IMG/VR virus record: IMGVR_UViG_3300037257_000061
Span: 1-40,216 of that record
Strand: one strand, 5' to 3'
Source: a virus
Length of the DNA: 40,216 bases
The notes beneath the pieces were generated by a model. The model did no database searches. It saw nothing but the letters and a program-made list of their open reading frames with translations, and had not been told where the DNA came from. Position 1 is the stretch's first letter, and every line of letters begins with the position of its first letter. Positions 24,526 to 32,761 of this stretch are shown one piece after another. Made by a program: the position numbers and the translations under genes.

Positions 24526-24654
24526 ATGGATAAAGTTTTTATTAGATTTATGATTGCCCACCTTGAAAACCTGCGAAGGCAAGTAGAGGTTTCTTTGAAA
24601 CCTAATACACAAATATATGTCGCCATCCATTCTAATTATTGCAAAGGATTATGA
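24526..24654 (+). CDS. Short hypothetical protein
   Basis: 42 residues, MDKVFIRFMIAHLENLRRQVEVSLKPNTQIYVAIHSNYCKGL, from ATG 24526. Overlaps the next start by 38 nt. Too short to classify; the in-frame GTG at 24373 would give a 93-residue form. Confidence 0.42.
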   Translation: MDKVFIRFMIAHLENLRRQVEVSLKPNTQIYVAIHSNYCKGL

Positions 24655-24853
24655 ACTGTTAGTTGATTCTCTTATGTGTCATATTGGTTTAGACCAATCT
24701 CTGATTGTAAAGATTCGACCTGCAATTCATCCAACTGTAACCAATCATTATCAGGAACTTATTCGAAAGAATTATGTTAAACGCCTCTCTATTGTGGGCG
24801 GAGAATTTCTGTCGATTGCATTAGACTCTGGATATGAGGTGCAATTGAAATAA
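24617..24853 (+). CDS. Hypothetical protein
   Basis: 78 residues: MSPSILIIAKDYELLVDSLMCHIGLDQSLIVKIRPAIHPTVTNHYQELIRKNYVKRLSIVGGEFLSIALDSGYEVQLK. Unrecognised alpha/beta. Overlaps the upstream short gene by 38 nt; followed by a hairpin. Confidence 0.58.
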   Translation: MSPSILIIAKDYELLVDSLMCHIGLDQSLIVKIRPAIHPTVTNHYQELIRKNYVKRLSIVGGEFLSIALDSGYEVQLK

Positions 24854-24857
24854 TGTT

Positions 24858-24900
24858 TTAGGTTCCGAACTGGAGATAATATCAAAGGGGAGGAACCTAA
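24858..24900 (+). ncRNA. 9-bp hairpin between genes
   Basis: TTAGGTTCC and GGAACCTAA pair perfectly across a 25-nt loop. No T tract follows, so it is more likely a leader or processing structure than a terminator. Confidence 0.5.
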
Positions 24901-24916
24901 TCTAACTTAACATCCT

Positions 24917-25213
24917 ATGACAAAAAAGGACCTGATTGAAAAACGAACAAACTATGAAAGCCTCATTATCAAAATGATTAATGAGATTGAAAGTGGTGCC
25001 CAAGACACTATTATTGGTATCTGTATGCGAATCACAAATAACCCACGTGATTTACTAAACTTATTTAACTATTTATTTCATTGGTACATGATGTTGAAAC
25101 ATAACTCTGTTATAATTTCAAGTGATGCTACCGAGTTGGGTTACAAAAATGAATTTAATTTAAGCACTGAACAAGTGCCGTTTCTTCAGCAAATTTTGAT
25201 CACTGATAAATAA
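24917..25213 (+). CDS. Hypothetical helical protein
   Basis: 98 residues, MTKKDLIEKRTNYESLIIKMINEIESGAQDTIIGICMRITNNPRDLLNLFNYLFHWYMMLKHNSVIISSDATELGYKNEF... No family recognised. Starts 16 nt after the hairpin. Confidence 0.65.
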   Translation: MTKKDLIEKRTNYESLIIKMINEIESGAQDTIIGICMRITNNPRDLLNLFNYLFHWYMMLKHNSVIISSDATELGYKNEFNLSTEQVPFLQQILITDK

Positions 25214-25240
25214 CTTTTTGTCAATTAAACCTAAAACAAA

Positions 25241-25747
25241 ATGACTAAGAGCCCTTCTTCAACAGCTTTTCAAATTTCATCAGCTGTTAAACTCCTTTCT
25301 AATTTGGATAAAAAAGACTTTGATGCTAAATCTCTAACTAAGATGCTTCAAAGTGCTGGTTGTCCATACATTCAAGCTGTGCAACCTGCTTTAATTGTAT
25401 CAGGGTATATTGCCAAGTTTCGCCCGAAGCATGGTGTGCCTTATTATAATTTTACAGGTAAAACTGCCTACATCAATGACTTTATTGATATGGCAGCAAA
25501 AGCTCGTGGTTCTGCGACTACAGCTACGAAAAAGTCAAAGAAAAAACTTGCACTTGTTGAAATTCCAACTGAAGATCTGGTAACAGAAATTATGTTGAGA
25601 GTTGAGAAAGTGGAGGATCTTCTCATGGATGGCCCACTCAAGCAATTGTTTGGTGAATTTTGTAAAAGAACTAATTGTGAAGTATTCCAAAAGACTCCTC
25701 CACAATATGGTTTATTACCACCATCCTATCAACAAGTAAGATTTTAA
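25241..25747 (+). CDS. Hypothetical protein with Lys-rich linker
   Basis: 168 residues. N-terminal helical domain (residues 1-80, MTKSPSSTAFQISSAVKLLSNLDKKDFDAKSLTKMLQSAG...), a basic linker near residue 93-107 (TATKKSKKK), then a second helical part and a Pro-rich end. The N-terminal part has the feel of a small helical DNA- or RNA-binding domain, but I cannot name it. Confidence 0.62.
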   Translation: MTKSPSSTAFQISSAVKLLSNLDKKDFDAKSLTKMLQSAGCPYIQAVQPALIVSGYIAKFRPKHGVPYYNFTGKTAYINDFIDMAAKARGSATTATKKSKKKLALVEIPTEDLVTEIMLRVEKVEDLLMDGPLKQLFGEFCKRTNCEVFQKTPPQYGLLPPSYQQVRF

Positions 25748-25750
25748 CAT

Positions 25751-25835
25751 AAGAGAGAGGACGACAAGGTCGTGGTTGCGGATGTGGCTTAGGCCCTATG
25801 AGGTGGCCTAAGGAGTAGTTGTCCTCTCTTCTTAA
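25751..25835 (+). ncRNA. Structured RNA of about 80 nt
   Basis: A 12-bp outer helix AGAGAGGACGAC/GTTGTCCTCTCT encloses CTTAGGCC/GGCCTAAG with a 9-nt loop; an alternative ACGAC-AAG-GTCGT hairpin competes with the outer helix. This possible two-state fold could be a regulatory leader for the small gene 12 nt downstream, or a terminator variant. Confidence 0.55.
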
Positions 25836-25846
25836 AAATTAACAAG

Positions 25847-25996
25847 ATGAAACAAGAAGATAAGAGCAAGAGCTCTAGCTTTGTGAAAGAAAAGCATGAT
25901 CCGTTTATTTTTGAGGGAAGTAAACTTCCTAAAGAATTGCAAAACAAAAATGTACAAGAAAAAAAGCCTAAAGAAATACATGAACATTTCTTTTAG
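25847..25996 (+). CDS. Short basic/acidic hypothetical protein
   Basis: 49 residues, MKQEDKSKSSSFVKEKHDPFIFEGSKLPKELQNKNVQEKKPKEIHEHFF, probably disordered and highly charged. Included because it fits the gene spacing: ATG 11 nt after the structured RNA, TAG 26 nt before the next ATG. Confidence 0.5.
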   Translation: MKQEDKSKSSSFVKEKHDPFIFEGSKLPKELQNKNVQEKKPKEIHEHFF

Positions 25997-26022
25997 GATT
26001 ACCTAACCTTATAACTGAAAAC

Positions 26023-26169
26023 ATGAATCCTTTTGACGAAATTTTGAACAAGATTTTAGATTCTCCACTACCTGTGGAGATTTTTACTGATGTGTTTACT
26101 AACTTAGGTCTTGAACCCTCTGCAGTCATCAAGCAACTTGAAGAAACTTATGATGACTGGGATAAATAA
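26023..26169 (+). CDS. Short acidic hypothetical protein
   Basis: 48 residues, MNPFDEILNKILDSPLPVEIFTDVFTNLGLEPSAVIKQLEETYDDWDK, helical and acidic. Stops 5 nt before the next gene. Function unknown. Confidence 0.55.
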   Translation: MNPFDEILNKILDSPLPVEIFTDVFTNLGLEPSAVIKQLEETYDDWDK

Positions 26170-26174
26170 TTACT

Positions 26175-26525
26175 ATGGAAAATCCAATTTGGACTACGTT
26201 ATGTGTTATTGCATTAATTTTTCTGTATAGTTTTTTAACTAATCGACCTGTACTGTATCGGCATGAACTGAAAAGAATGATTGGATTATTCCGTAGACAT
26301 CCTGAATTGGATGCTATGTCAGCATGCAGACAAGTGACCCATTTAGACATACAAGCTCGTAAACTCTTTCAATTTTTGGATGAGTTGTTTGTATTGTTTG
26401 ACTATAATTCCAGTGCTTTTCATTGGGATGAATTGATTGAATACAAATCCCGAGAGAAATTCTTGAAGGATGCAATGGCTTATATCAAATCTACTAAGTT
26501 ACCTCCTAAAAAATCTATTATTTAA
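26175..26525 (+). CDS. Membrane-anchored hypothetical protein
   Basis: 116 residues with one N-terminal transmembrane helix (WTTLCVIALIFLYSFL, residues 6-21) followed by a basic helical cytoplasmic or periplasmic part. No family recognised. Tightly spaced in the rightward cluster. Confidence 0.62.
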   Translation: MENPIWTTLCVIALIFLYSFLTNRPVLYRHELKRMIGLFRRHPELDAMSACRQVTHLDIQARKLFQFLDELFVLFDYNSSAFHWDELIEYKSREKFLKDAMAYIKSTKLPPKKSII

Positions 26526-26555
26526 TATGGATTACACTAAACTTAAATTAATAGT

Positions 26556-27038
26556 ATGTGGACGATGATTATTGTCGGCATTATTGCTGTGATTATTTTC
26601 TTTATCTGTGTTGCTATTTGCAGTCCTGTAGAAGAAATTGGATGTGTTCCAGCTATTATTGTTCTAATTATAGGTTTTATAATTGGAATTTGGATTGATG
26701 GAACTATCGTTCAAAAGACAACTAGGTATGAAATACTTTCTTTACAAGATGTAAGTCAAGTAAAAGGTAGATTCTTCTTAGGGTCTGGAACTATTAATGG
26801 TCAGATGGTTTATACCTTCTACTATAAAAGTGGTCAAGACATTGTGGGTCAACAATTAAATTGGGGTGAGGTAACTCTTAGGGAAACTACAGATAAACCT
26901 CATTTTGATATCATTACTTACAAGCAAGGAGATACTCCTAAAGATGCTTTCGCTATTGATCATATTCCTTCGGATCAGTACATTATTTACATTCCTAAGG
27001 GCACTATCAAACAAGATTTTGTCCTTGATGCCTTATAG
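26556..27038 (+). CDS. Two-helix membrane protein with C-terminal soluble domain
   Basis: 160 residues: transmembrane helices at about 3-23 (MIIVGIIAVIIFFICVAIC) and 30-52 (VPAIIVLIIGFIIGIWI), then a beta-rich domain (RFFLGSGTINGQMVYTFYYKSG...IIYIPKGTIKQDFVL). This layout is common in phage proteins of unknown role. Confidence 0.65.
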   Translation: MWTMIIVGIIAVIIFFICVAICSPVEEIGCVPAIIVLIIGFIIGIWIDGTIVQKTTRYEILSLQDVSQVKGRFFLGSGTINGQMVYTFYYKSGQDIVGQQLNWGEVTLRETTDKPHFDIITYKQGDTPKDAFAIDHIPSDQYIIYIPKGTIKQDFVLDAL

Positions 27039-27099
27039 TGAGAACTTAACCAATTCTTACTATCTTAAGTATTCTGCCAATATTTAAGTATTTTACCGG

Positions 27100-27210
27100 A
27101 TGGAAGTGGCAGCTTCACAAGAACAAATAAAACTTAATGAAACAGCAAGTTCACTTCCTATTACAATCGCAATGATGAGTGCACCAAGTTCGGTAATAAG
27201 CTTCGGCTGA
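27100..27210 (+). CDS. Possible 36-residue peptide
   Basis: MEVAASQEQIKLNETASSLPITIAMMSAPSSVISFG from ATG 27100 to TGA 27210, within a 230-nt gap (27039-27270) with no other gene. Weak call: composition is plausible but no family or ribosome binding site supports it. Confidence 0.28.
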   Translation: MEVAASQEQIKLNETASSLPITIAMMSAPSSVISFG

Positions 27211-27270
27211 ATAATTCCGATAATTTGAAGTTTAGCTGATTATTTTTACAACCTTAGAAAACACAGAAAG

Positions 27271-28578
27271 ATGGGTAAAATTTGGAGATTAAAGAACCAA
27301 GAAGAATTTACAAGTACAGGGCGCTGGGACGTAGCAAAAGGAATGCCAGTTGGTTGGAATTCTGAGAAGAAAATGAACTATTTATTAGGTAAAAGACTTC
27401 CTAACTCTCAATACAGCGCTTGCCGTAATAGTGAAGTAGTGGTTGTTGATAACTGGAAAATTGGTCCATTGGATTATATTCAAGATGAAGAACCGTTTGC
27501 AGTTACAGGAACACCTGAAGCTCCGCATTTTGACTTTGATCGTTTGTCTAAAGAGATTAATACTATGTTTCAGAGTAAGCTTGATAAAGCTAAGGCTGAT
27601 CATACCACTCTGACTACGGGCTACAATACGCAGCTTAAAGCAATACTTGAATCTTATAAAGGACAAGTTGCTTCGATTTTTCCAGAAATCAAAAATGCTT
27701 TAATAGCAGAGATCCAACGTGGGCATACAACGATTGTAATGCCGGATCAAAGGGAAGTTAGTATCCAAGAAATGGATCATCCCAAAATGGCTGATGTTGT
27801 TCAATCTTTACAATTGAATCATAAAGCTATGTTAGTAGGACCAGCTGGAACTGGTAAGACCTACATGGTTGCAGAAATTGCAGACCGTTTGAATTTACCT
27901 TTTTATAAATACTCTTGTTCAAGAGACTCTTCTGTTCATGATTTGCTTGGTTATAAACAACCACAATCAGAAACTTATTTGGAAACTGTCTTTTTGAAAG
28001 CTTATGAAGGTGGTGGTATCTTCTTAGTGGATGAATATGATGCTATGTCTGGTGATATGGCCCTGTTCTTTAATGGTGTAGCAGATAACTCTAAGTTTAT
28101 CTCTATTCCTCATAGGGATGATAAGCCCATTGCTAAAAAGCATAAAGATTTTTATTTGATTATGTGTGGTAACACTTGGGGTAAAGGATCTGTAGAGTAT
28201 TCTGGTAGAGACTTTCAAGATATGGCCTTGATGGATAGATTTAGATTCTGCCGTCATTTTATTGGCTATCACACAATCTTTGAAAAGCATGTCATGGCTA
28301 ATAACTATGAATTTGCCATGTCATTAAGAGGAAGACTTGAGAAGTTTGGCAGTTACTTATCAACTAGAAATGTTGAGGATATTTCAAACTTAATCAGATG
28401 TCGTCAGACACGTGATCAGATTGTTGAAATGATTGCTCAAGATTTATTAAAGTCTGATCAACAGAGTTTGATGGGTGAAATGAGAGATTATACGATTAAG
28501 TATGAAACTGTAGGTTCTACAACTAATTTTGATACTCATGGCAGAACAACATCAGGACAAAAAAGAGCCACTCTTTAA
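27271..28578 (+). CDS. MoxR-like AAA+ ATPase
   Basis: 435 residues. The N-terminal 150 residues are unrecognised, with a helical part near residue 90-150. The AAA+ core shows Walker A GPAGTGKT near residues 190-197, Walker B GGIFLVDEYDA near 249-259, sensor-1-like YLIMCGNTWG near 295 and arginine-finger-type MDRFRF near 320. MoxR-type ATPases act as chaperones, usually with a VWA-domain partner encoded next door; here a VWA-like protein follows directly, overlapping by 41 nt. Confidence 0.8.
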   Translation: MGKIWRLKNQEEFTSTGRWDVAKGMPVGWNSEKKMNYLLGKRLPNSQYSACRNSEVVVVDNWKIGPLDYIQDEEPFAVTGTPEAPHFDFDRLSKEINTMFQSKLDKAKADHTTLTTGYNTQLKAILESYKGQVASIFPEIKNALIAEIQRGHTTIVMPDQREVSIQEMDHPKMADVVQSLQLNHKAMLVGPAGTGKTYMVAEIADRLNLPFYKYSCSRDSSVHDLLGYKQPQSETYLETVFLKAYEGGGIFLVDEYDAMSGDMALFFNGVADNSKFISIPHRDDKPIAKKHKDFYLIMCGNTWGKGSVEYSGRDFQDMALMDRFRFCRHFIGYHTIFEKHVMANNYEFAMSLRGRLEKFGSYLSTRNVEDISNLIRCRQTRDQIVEMIAQDLLKSDQQSLMGEMRDYTIKYETVGSTTNFDTHGRTTSGQKRATL

Positions 28579-29374
28579 GTACAAAACATTACCGAGTGGC
28601 TCAAGGTTCTTGAGGTTTTCTAGTCTAGAAGATATTTTCTATTATGATGATCGTGCAGTTAATCCACATGGATTGGGTATGGGATATGATGATTATCGAG
28701 AAGGAGCTATGCAGTATTTTCAAGAAAGATTAATCTTAACGCCAACAAAAATGGCGATAATTGAAAGAGCACAAAAGGAAGTGTCCATGGATCCAGAGTT
28801 TCTAGAATTAGTTTATAAAGGAAAGTCTCTTAAAAGACAATTCGAATTAAATCGATTCGTAGGAAATCTATCGATCCCGCATTACGCAATGCAAAATGAA
28901 AAGATATTCAAGAAAAGTGAACCTGGTGCTAAGAAGCAAACGCTTAATATGGCATTTCAGGTAGGAACTTTTGTTGGAGGAAACTATACAGAGTCTTTTG
29001 TTCGAATACTTAAGACTATTATGATGTGTCAGGCTATGAACATTAGTGTTAATATTGATATGTTTGATTCAGATACAAGGGCCATTAATAATGGAGCTTG
29101 TTATGTTGTAGCAAATGTTGCTCAATCTTGTGAGAAATTAAACATGAAAGCGGTGTTAGCAGCATCGCATTCAGAATTCTTTAGGATCACTCTTTTTAAT
29201 GGCTATTCAGCCTCTGGTTGCCAGAAATCTATTGGAACATTTTTAGACCAAGATCGGATTATAAAGGATTTAGCTCCTATGTATGATGTCATTGGAGGTA
29301 ATATGTTACCTAATTCTAGTGCTCAGGGTAATGACATGGTTGCAAAAATATTAAAAATTGGATTAAGGAGATGA
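28538..29374 (+). CDS. VWA-like partner protein without a clear MIDAS motif
   Basis: 278 residues from ATG 28538 (MAEQHQDKKEPLFKYKTLPSGSRFLRF...). The region LNMAFQVGTFVGGNYTESFVRILKTIMMCQAMNISVNIDMFDSDTRAINNG has the strand-helix-strand layout of a VWA domain, but the DxSxS metal site is replaced (QVGTF). Genetic coupling to the MoxR-like gene supports a VWA-type partner role. Stop TGA overlaps the next start. Confidence 0.55.
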   Translation: MAEQHQDKKEPLFKYKTLPSGSRFLRFSSLEDIFYYDDRAVNPHGLGMGYDDYREGAMQYFQERLILTPTKMAIIERAQKEVSMDPEFLELVYKGKSLKRQFELNRFVGNLSIPHYAMQNEKIFKKSEPGAKKQTLNMAFQVGTFVGGNYTESFVRILKTIMMCQAMNISVNIDMFDSDTRAINNGACYVVANVAQSCEKLNMKAVLAASHSEFFRITLFNGYSASGCQKSIGTFLDQDRIIKDLAPMYDVIGGNMLPNSSAQGNDMVAKILKIGLRR

Positions 29375-29862
29375 GTATGATGGAAGAAGCCTCAGGGTTA
29401 AATGAATATGAGTATGTTTCTTTTGAAGAAATTGCTACAGTTCACTCTACGATAAATACGGAATGCACTCATGCTGAATTCATGGAAGAACATCCAGAAG
29501 CAGCTGAAAATCTTTTTCCAGTAATAGCTGAGGCGGAGAGCGTTGAAGTTGAAACTATTACTGATGATGAAGAAGACTGCGGCGAAGTGGATCCCACTGA
29601 AGCAGTATGGGATGTAATTATTGATAAAACCTACTTCGAACCTCAAAAGGGTGGAGGCAATGGTCAAGGAAGTTCTGATGATAGTGGCGACGGAGATTCT
29701 GATGGCTCAGCAGACTCAGATAATGAGGATATTGATTTAGATCCTGATGGACTAGATCCTGCCGAAGGTGGGAAGAATAGTACAGCGGGGGATAGAGAAG
29801 TAAAAGCTGTTGATTCTGAAAGAATTAATGTTGAAACAAAGAATCGGAATTGGTTCCTGTAA
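29371..29862 (+). CDS. Highly acidic protein of the MoxR/VWA module
   Basis: 163 residues. An acidic N-terminal half is followed by a Gly/Ser/Asp repeat-rich segment (GGGNGQGSSDDSGDGDSDGSADSDNEDIDLDPDG). CobT-type VWA proteins carry a similar acidic linker, so this may be the detached acidic part of such a protein. ATGA overlap with the upstream gene gives translational coupling. Confidence 0.6.
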   Translation: MSMMEEASGLNEYEYVSFEEIATVHSTINTECTHAEFMEEHPEAAENLFPVIAEAESVEVETITDDEEDCGEVDPTEAVWDVIIDKTYFEPQKGGGNGQGSSDDSGDGDSDGSADSDNEDIDLDPDGLDPAEGGKNSTAGDREVKAVDSERINVETKNRNWFL

Positions 29863-30341
29863 CGAACTGCAGAAGTTATAAATTAAACTGCAGAGTTAAG
29901 AGTCTTTACTGGATTCGTCTAGTAAGTGGGTTAAACACCTGGATGTATGCTAACTCAGAGGTTCATACACGTCTAAATGCCAGAACAATTTCCTTATTGC
30001 TGGCTACGTTTGCATGGGTCAGGACACCGCATCGGCTGTTGACGGTTGTTGCTAGAGCTCTTTTCGTGATTGTTGGTCTTGCATTGCGCGAGTTGCCCAG
30101 CCTTCGACGAATATCTCATTCCCGGCAGTGATGTGTGTAGAAAAGCATCCGTTGGCTACGTTAGTAAATGTGGCAACCGAGAAATGGTGTAGATCTCTCG
30201 TTAAAACTTATCTCTTGTCTAGCTCTAACATTGATGAGCTCGTGCACAATGTGAAGTGTCCTTGTTTTCCACGTATTGTACGTCGGAGGTTTCGGGGTGG
30301 ACAAATGAAACCTATTTTTTTTTAAATTATAACCTTATAAT
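29863..30341 (+). other. 480-nt stretch without a convincing gene, ending in a terminator
   Basis: Two open frames (29850-30131 and 30128-30325) run through it, but their products are Arg/Leu/Ser-rich and unlike neighbours, and the second overlaps the terminator. GC content is raised and hairpins occur (GTATG/CATAC near 29945; GTGGG/CACC near 29927). I take it as RNA-coding or a spacer. A small protein in 30128-30325 cannot be excluded. Confidence 0.4.
30287..30323 (+). terminator. Rho-independent terminator
   Basis: AGGTTTC and GAAACCT (7 bp) followed by A and nine T residues. It separates the MoxR module from the next genes. Confidence 0.8.
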
Positions 30342-30698
30342 ATGGGAAAGACAGAAGTCAGCCATAAAATGGATCCTATGGTCCTTGTTGATGCTGTATT
30401 AGATAATCAAGATAAGTCTGACTTTGAGATTATTCATGCAGTAGAAAGTTCTATTTCGCACCAATTTCCTTATAATCATGAAGCTGATAGTGTAGACGAA
30501 GCTTGCAATCGTATACCTGGTGGTGATGAGAGGGATAGTACATACATGGAAAAAGAGTATGATACACTGTCTGAAGAAATTGAAGCTTTAGAGTCAACGT
30601 TTACAAAGAGAGAGATGGCTATTATGTTAGGCCACTGTAAAAGAAAACTTGTTCGTATTAAACGAGCTGAGGAGAGCCTTGCCGAATTGATTGGATAA
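30342..30698 (+). CDS. Hypothetical protein, paralogue of the 23768 product
   Basis: 118 residues: MGKTEVSHKMDPMVLVDAVLDNQDKSDFEIIHAVESSISHQFPYNHEADSVDEAC... STFTKREMAIMLGHCKRKL. Shares the AVE---------PYNH-----E-C and TKRE-A pattern with the gene at 23768-24271 but lacks its Cys-rich tail. Follows a terminator, so it probably has its own promoter; TTATAATATG just before the start is AT-rich but not a TAnnTTTG box. Confidence 0.65.
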   Translation: MGKTEVSHKMDPMVLVDAVLDNQDKSDFEIIHAVESSISHQFPYNHEADSVDEACNRIPGGDERDSTYMEKEYDTLSEEIEALESTFTKREMAIMLGHCKRKLVRIKRAEESLAELIG

Positions 30699-30715
30699 CC
30701 TTAATAAAAACACAA

Positions 30716-31000
30716 ATGCCGAATATTGGACCATTGATGATGCTCTTAGCAGCATCTCTTAGTAAAGAAGATATCTTAGACAAATTACGTGAAGACTTAG
30801 CAAAGTATGACGCATTGCCTACAGGAAAAGCAAAAGAAGAAGCATATGACTCCGTGGAAATGGATTGTGTGATTCTCATGACAAAGCGTGTAGCTCCTGA
30901 TGCAGTAGCTGCAGCTAAAGTTGGGAAAGAAATGGATGAATTGGAAGCATTAAGAAGTGTTTCTCAATACAACAGCAATAACAACAACAACAAAAATTAA
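30716..31000 (+). CDS. Hypothetical protein with Asn-rich tail
   Basis: 94 residues, MPNIGPLMMLLAASLSKEDILDKLREDLAKYDALPTGKAKEEAYDSVEMDCVILMTKRVAP ... ending YNSNNNNNKN from an AAC repeat. Helical, unrecognised. 17 nt after the previous stop and 18 nt before the Ro-like gene, hence probably co-transcribed with it. Confidence 0.62.
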   Translation: MPNIGPLMMLLAASLSKEDILDKLREDLAKYDALPTGKAKEEAYDSVEMDCVILMTKRVAPDAVAAAKVGKEMDELEALRSVSQYNSNNNNNKN

Positions 31001-31018
31001 TCATTAATTTTTATAAAG

Positions 31019-32761
31019 ATGTTTGACAGCAAAAAAACAACGTTGTATCCACAACGTTCTGCATCTGCGCAGACTACTGCGAAATCGACGATGAAAACCA
31101 CAAATCCTTTCTTAAGAGGAGGTCTTCATCAATCTGCAAAAACAACTGCTCTGGGTAACGGAGCTGTTAAGTTAACAACTACTGGCTCTAATTTTGTTGA
31201 TCAATTTGGCAAAGTTAGTAATTATAAACAGCCCAGATCTTATGCTGACATTTGTGTTGACATGAGTACTCTCTGGGCACAAGACAAAAATCTGGCTTTA
31301 AGATTCACTTATTACCTACGTATGATCACTCGGACAATTCAGTTGGAAGATGGATCGAAGACCTCAACCACTCAACGTGGCCAAGGCTTAAAGCACGAAG
31401 GAATATACAGAATGATTTGGTTAGCTATCAACGCACCAGATACTTTCTGGAAGAATGTCAGCTTATTCATATCTGTCGGCTCATGGAAAGACATCATTCA
31501 AATGCTGTCTTTTGATTTGCAGCATCACGGCTGGAACGGCCGGGTGTTAGATTGGAACAAATTTGGTCAGTTAATTCTGGCTGGTTTAGAGAATCCAAGC
31601 ACTTGTGAATTGGTAAAGAAGTTTCTTCCTCAAATTAAGGCAGGCTCAGCTTGTCATACTGTTGAAGCGGAAGCTGATTCAGCTATTGCAAAATGGGTAT
31701 GTTCTTTACTTTATGGTGTAAAGGAAGATGAAACAGGTACTACGTACAAAAAGTACCGGAAACTTAAATCTTCAGGAACAGCACACAGTTGGCAGCAATT
31801 GATCTCGCAAGGAAACTTTCTTGCAATTGATTTCAATTCGGTACATGGACGCGCTCTTTCTCAAATGGTTTCCGGGAAATTCCTCAAGAATCATGAACTT
31901 GAGGCAAAGTATGAAGAATTCATTGCGGCTAAACCAGTGTTGAAATTCACTGGTTATCCCTATGAACTGTTTGCTCCACTTGGTGATTTAGCACGTACCA
32001 ACGTGCCTAGCGCCAGGTATCAAGTTGATACAATCAACAAGCAATTCATGCAGCTTGTTGAAGTTGGAAAGAAAGGTCTGAAACCTGGTGAAAATGGCTT
32101 TATTGGCGTAATCGATACATCCGGTTCGATGCAGTCAAAGGCAATTGGCGCAAAAGCTTCGGCTTATGTATGTGCCAAGTCTATGGCGTTGTACTTTTCT
32201 TATCTCTTAGAAGGTAAATTCAGTAAAGCTTATCTTGAGTTTTCTGGAGAAACCGTCTTAAAGGTGTGGGAAGGCAACACTCCATTGGAACAGTATGCTA
32301 ACGCAAACCGTTCCTTTAATGGAAACACTAACTTTCTTTCCGTAGCTAAACACTTCGGTGACATTCTCAAGGAAGGCGTAGCTGAATCAGAATTTCCTAC
32401 TGGCATCCTTTGTATGACAGATGGTTGTTTTGATCCTACGTATGTGTACAATTGCGGGGTTCGTCAAGAAGGAAACTTTAAGGCTCTCTTGTTAGCATTG
32501 CGTCAGCAAGGCTTCAGTGATCAATTTGTGGACAATTTCCGTGTTGTTCTTTGGGATATTCCTAATGGACATTATGGAGCTTCACAGACTGCATTTGAAG
32601 AATTTGCTGACTGTCCCAATCTCTTCCACTTATCTGGATTTGATGGAGCAGTACTCGGCTTCCTAACGGGTGTGGAGCATCAAGCTTCTATCCCGAAAAC
32701 ATCAGATGAGCTCTTCCTAGCAGCAATGGATCAGGAAGTACTCAATCTATTAGAGGTGTAA
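31019..32761 (+). CDS. Ro60/TROVE-like RNA-binding VWA protein (DUF2828-type)
   Basis: 580 residues. The N-terminal two thirds are a helical-repeat region (for example SYADICVDMSTLWAQDKNLALRFTYYLRMITRTI and LFISVGSWKDIIQML, a GSWKD motif typical of TROVE-type proteins), followed by a VWA domain with intact MIDAS D366-TSGS (GVIDTSGSM), a later TD pair near MTDGCFDP and NTNF as the middle ligand. Ro-type proteins are rings that bind misfolded non-coding RNA and Y RNAs. As I know it, DUF2828 is a related family. Directly downstream lies 297 nt of structured non-coding DNA, as Y RNA genes lie next to bacterial Ro genes. Codon use is GC-richer than neighbours. Confidence 0.7.
   Translation: MFDSKKTTLYPQRSASAQTTAKSTMKTTNPFLRGGLHQSAKTTALGNGAVKLTTTGSNFVDQFGKVSNYKQPRSYADICVDMSTLWAQDKNLALRFTYYLRMITRTIQLEDGSKTSTTQRGQGLKHEGIYRMIWLAINAPDTFWKNVSLFISVGSWKDIIQMLSFDLQHHGWNGRVLDWNKFGQLILAGLENPSTCELVKKFLPQIKAGSACHTVEAEADSAIAKWVCSLLYGVKEDETGTTYKKYRKLKSSGTAHSWQQLISQGNFLAIDFNSVHGRALSQMVSGKFLKNHELEAKYEEFIAAKPVLKFTGYPYELFAPLGDLARTNVPSARYQVDTINKQFMQLVEVGKKGLKPGENGFIGVIDTSGSMQSKAIGAKASAYVCAKSMALYFSYLLEGKFSKAYLEFSGETVLKVWEGNTPLEQYANANRSFNGNTNFLSVAKHFGDILKEGVAESEFPTGILCMTDGCFDPTYVYNCGVRQEGNFKALLLALRQQGFSDQFVDNFRVVLWDIPNGHYGASQTAFEEFADCPNLFHLSGFDGAVLGFLTGVEHQASIPKTSDELFLAAMDQEVLNLLEV

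Noticed and set aside
17391-24905. TAATCTAA motif repeated in several gaps (near 17391, 22031, 23719, 24898)
   Set aside because: Short and A/T-rich, so four occurrences may be chance; contexts differ and only one forms a clear stem.
29850-30325. Two open frames in the gap after the acidic gene
   Set aside because: Arg/Leu/Ser-rich products without recognisable features; the second overlaps the terminator stem. Kept as non-coding with low certainty.
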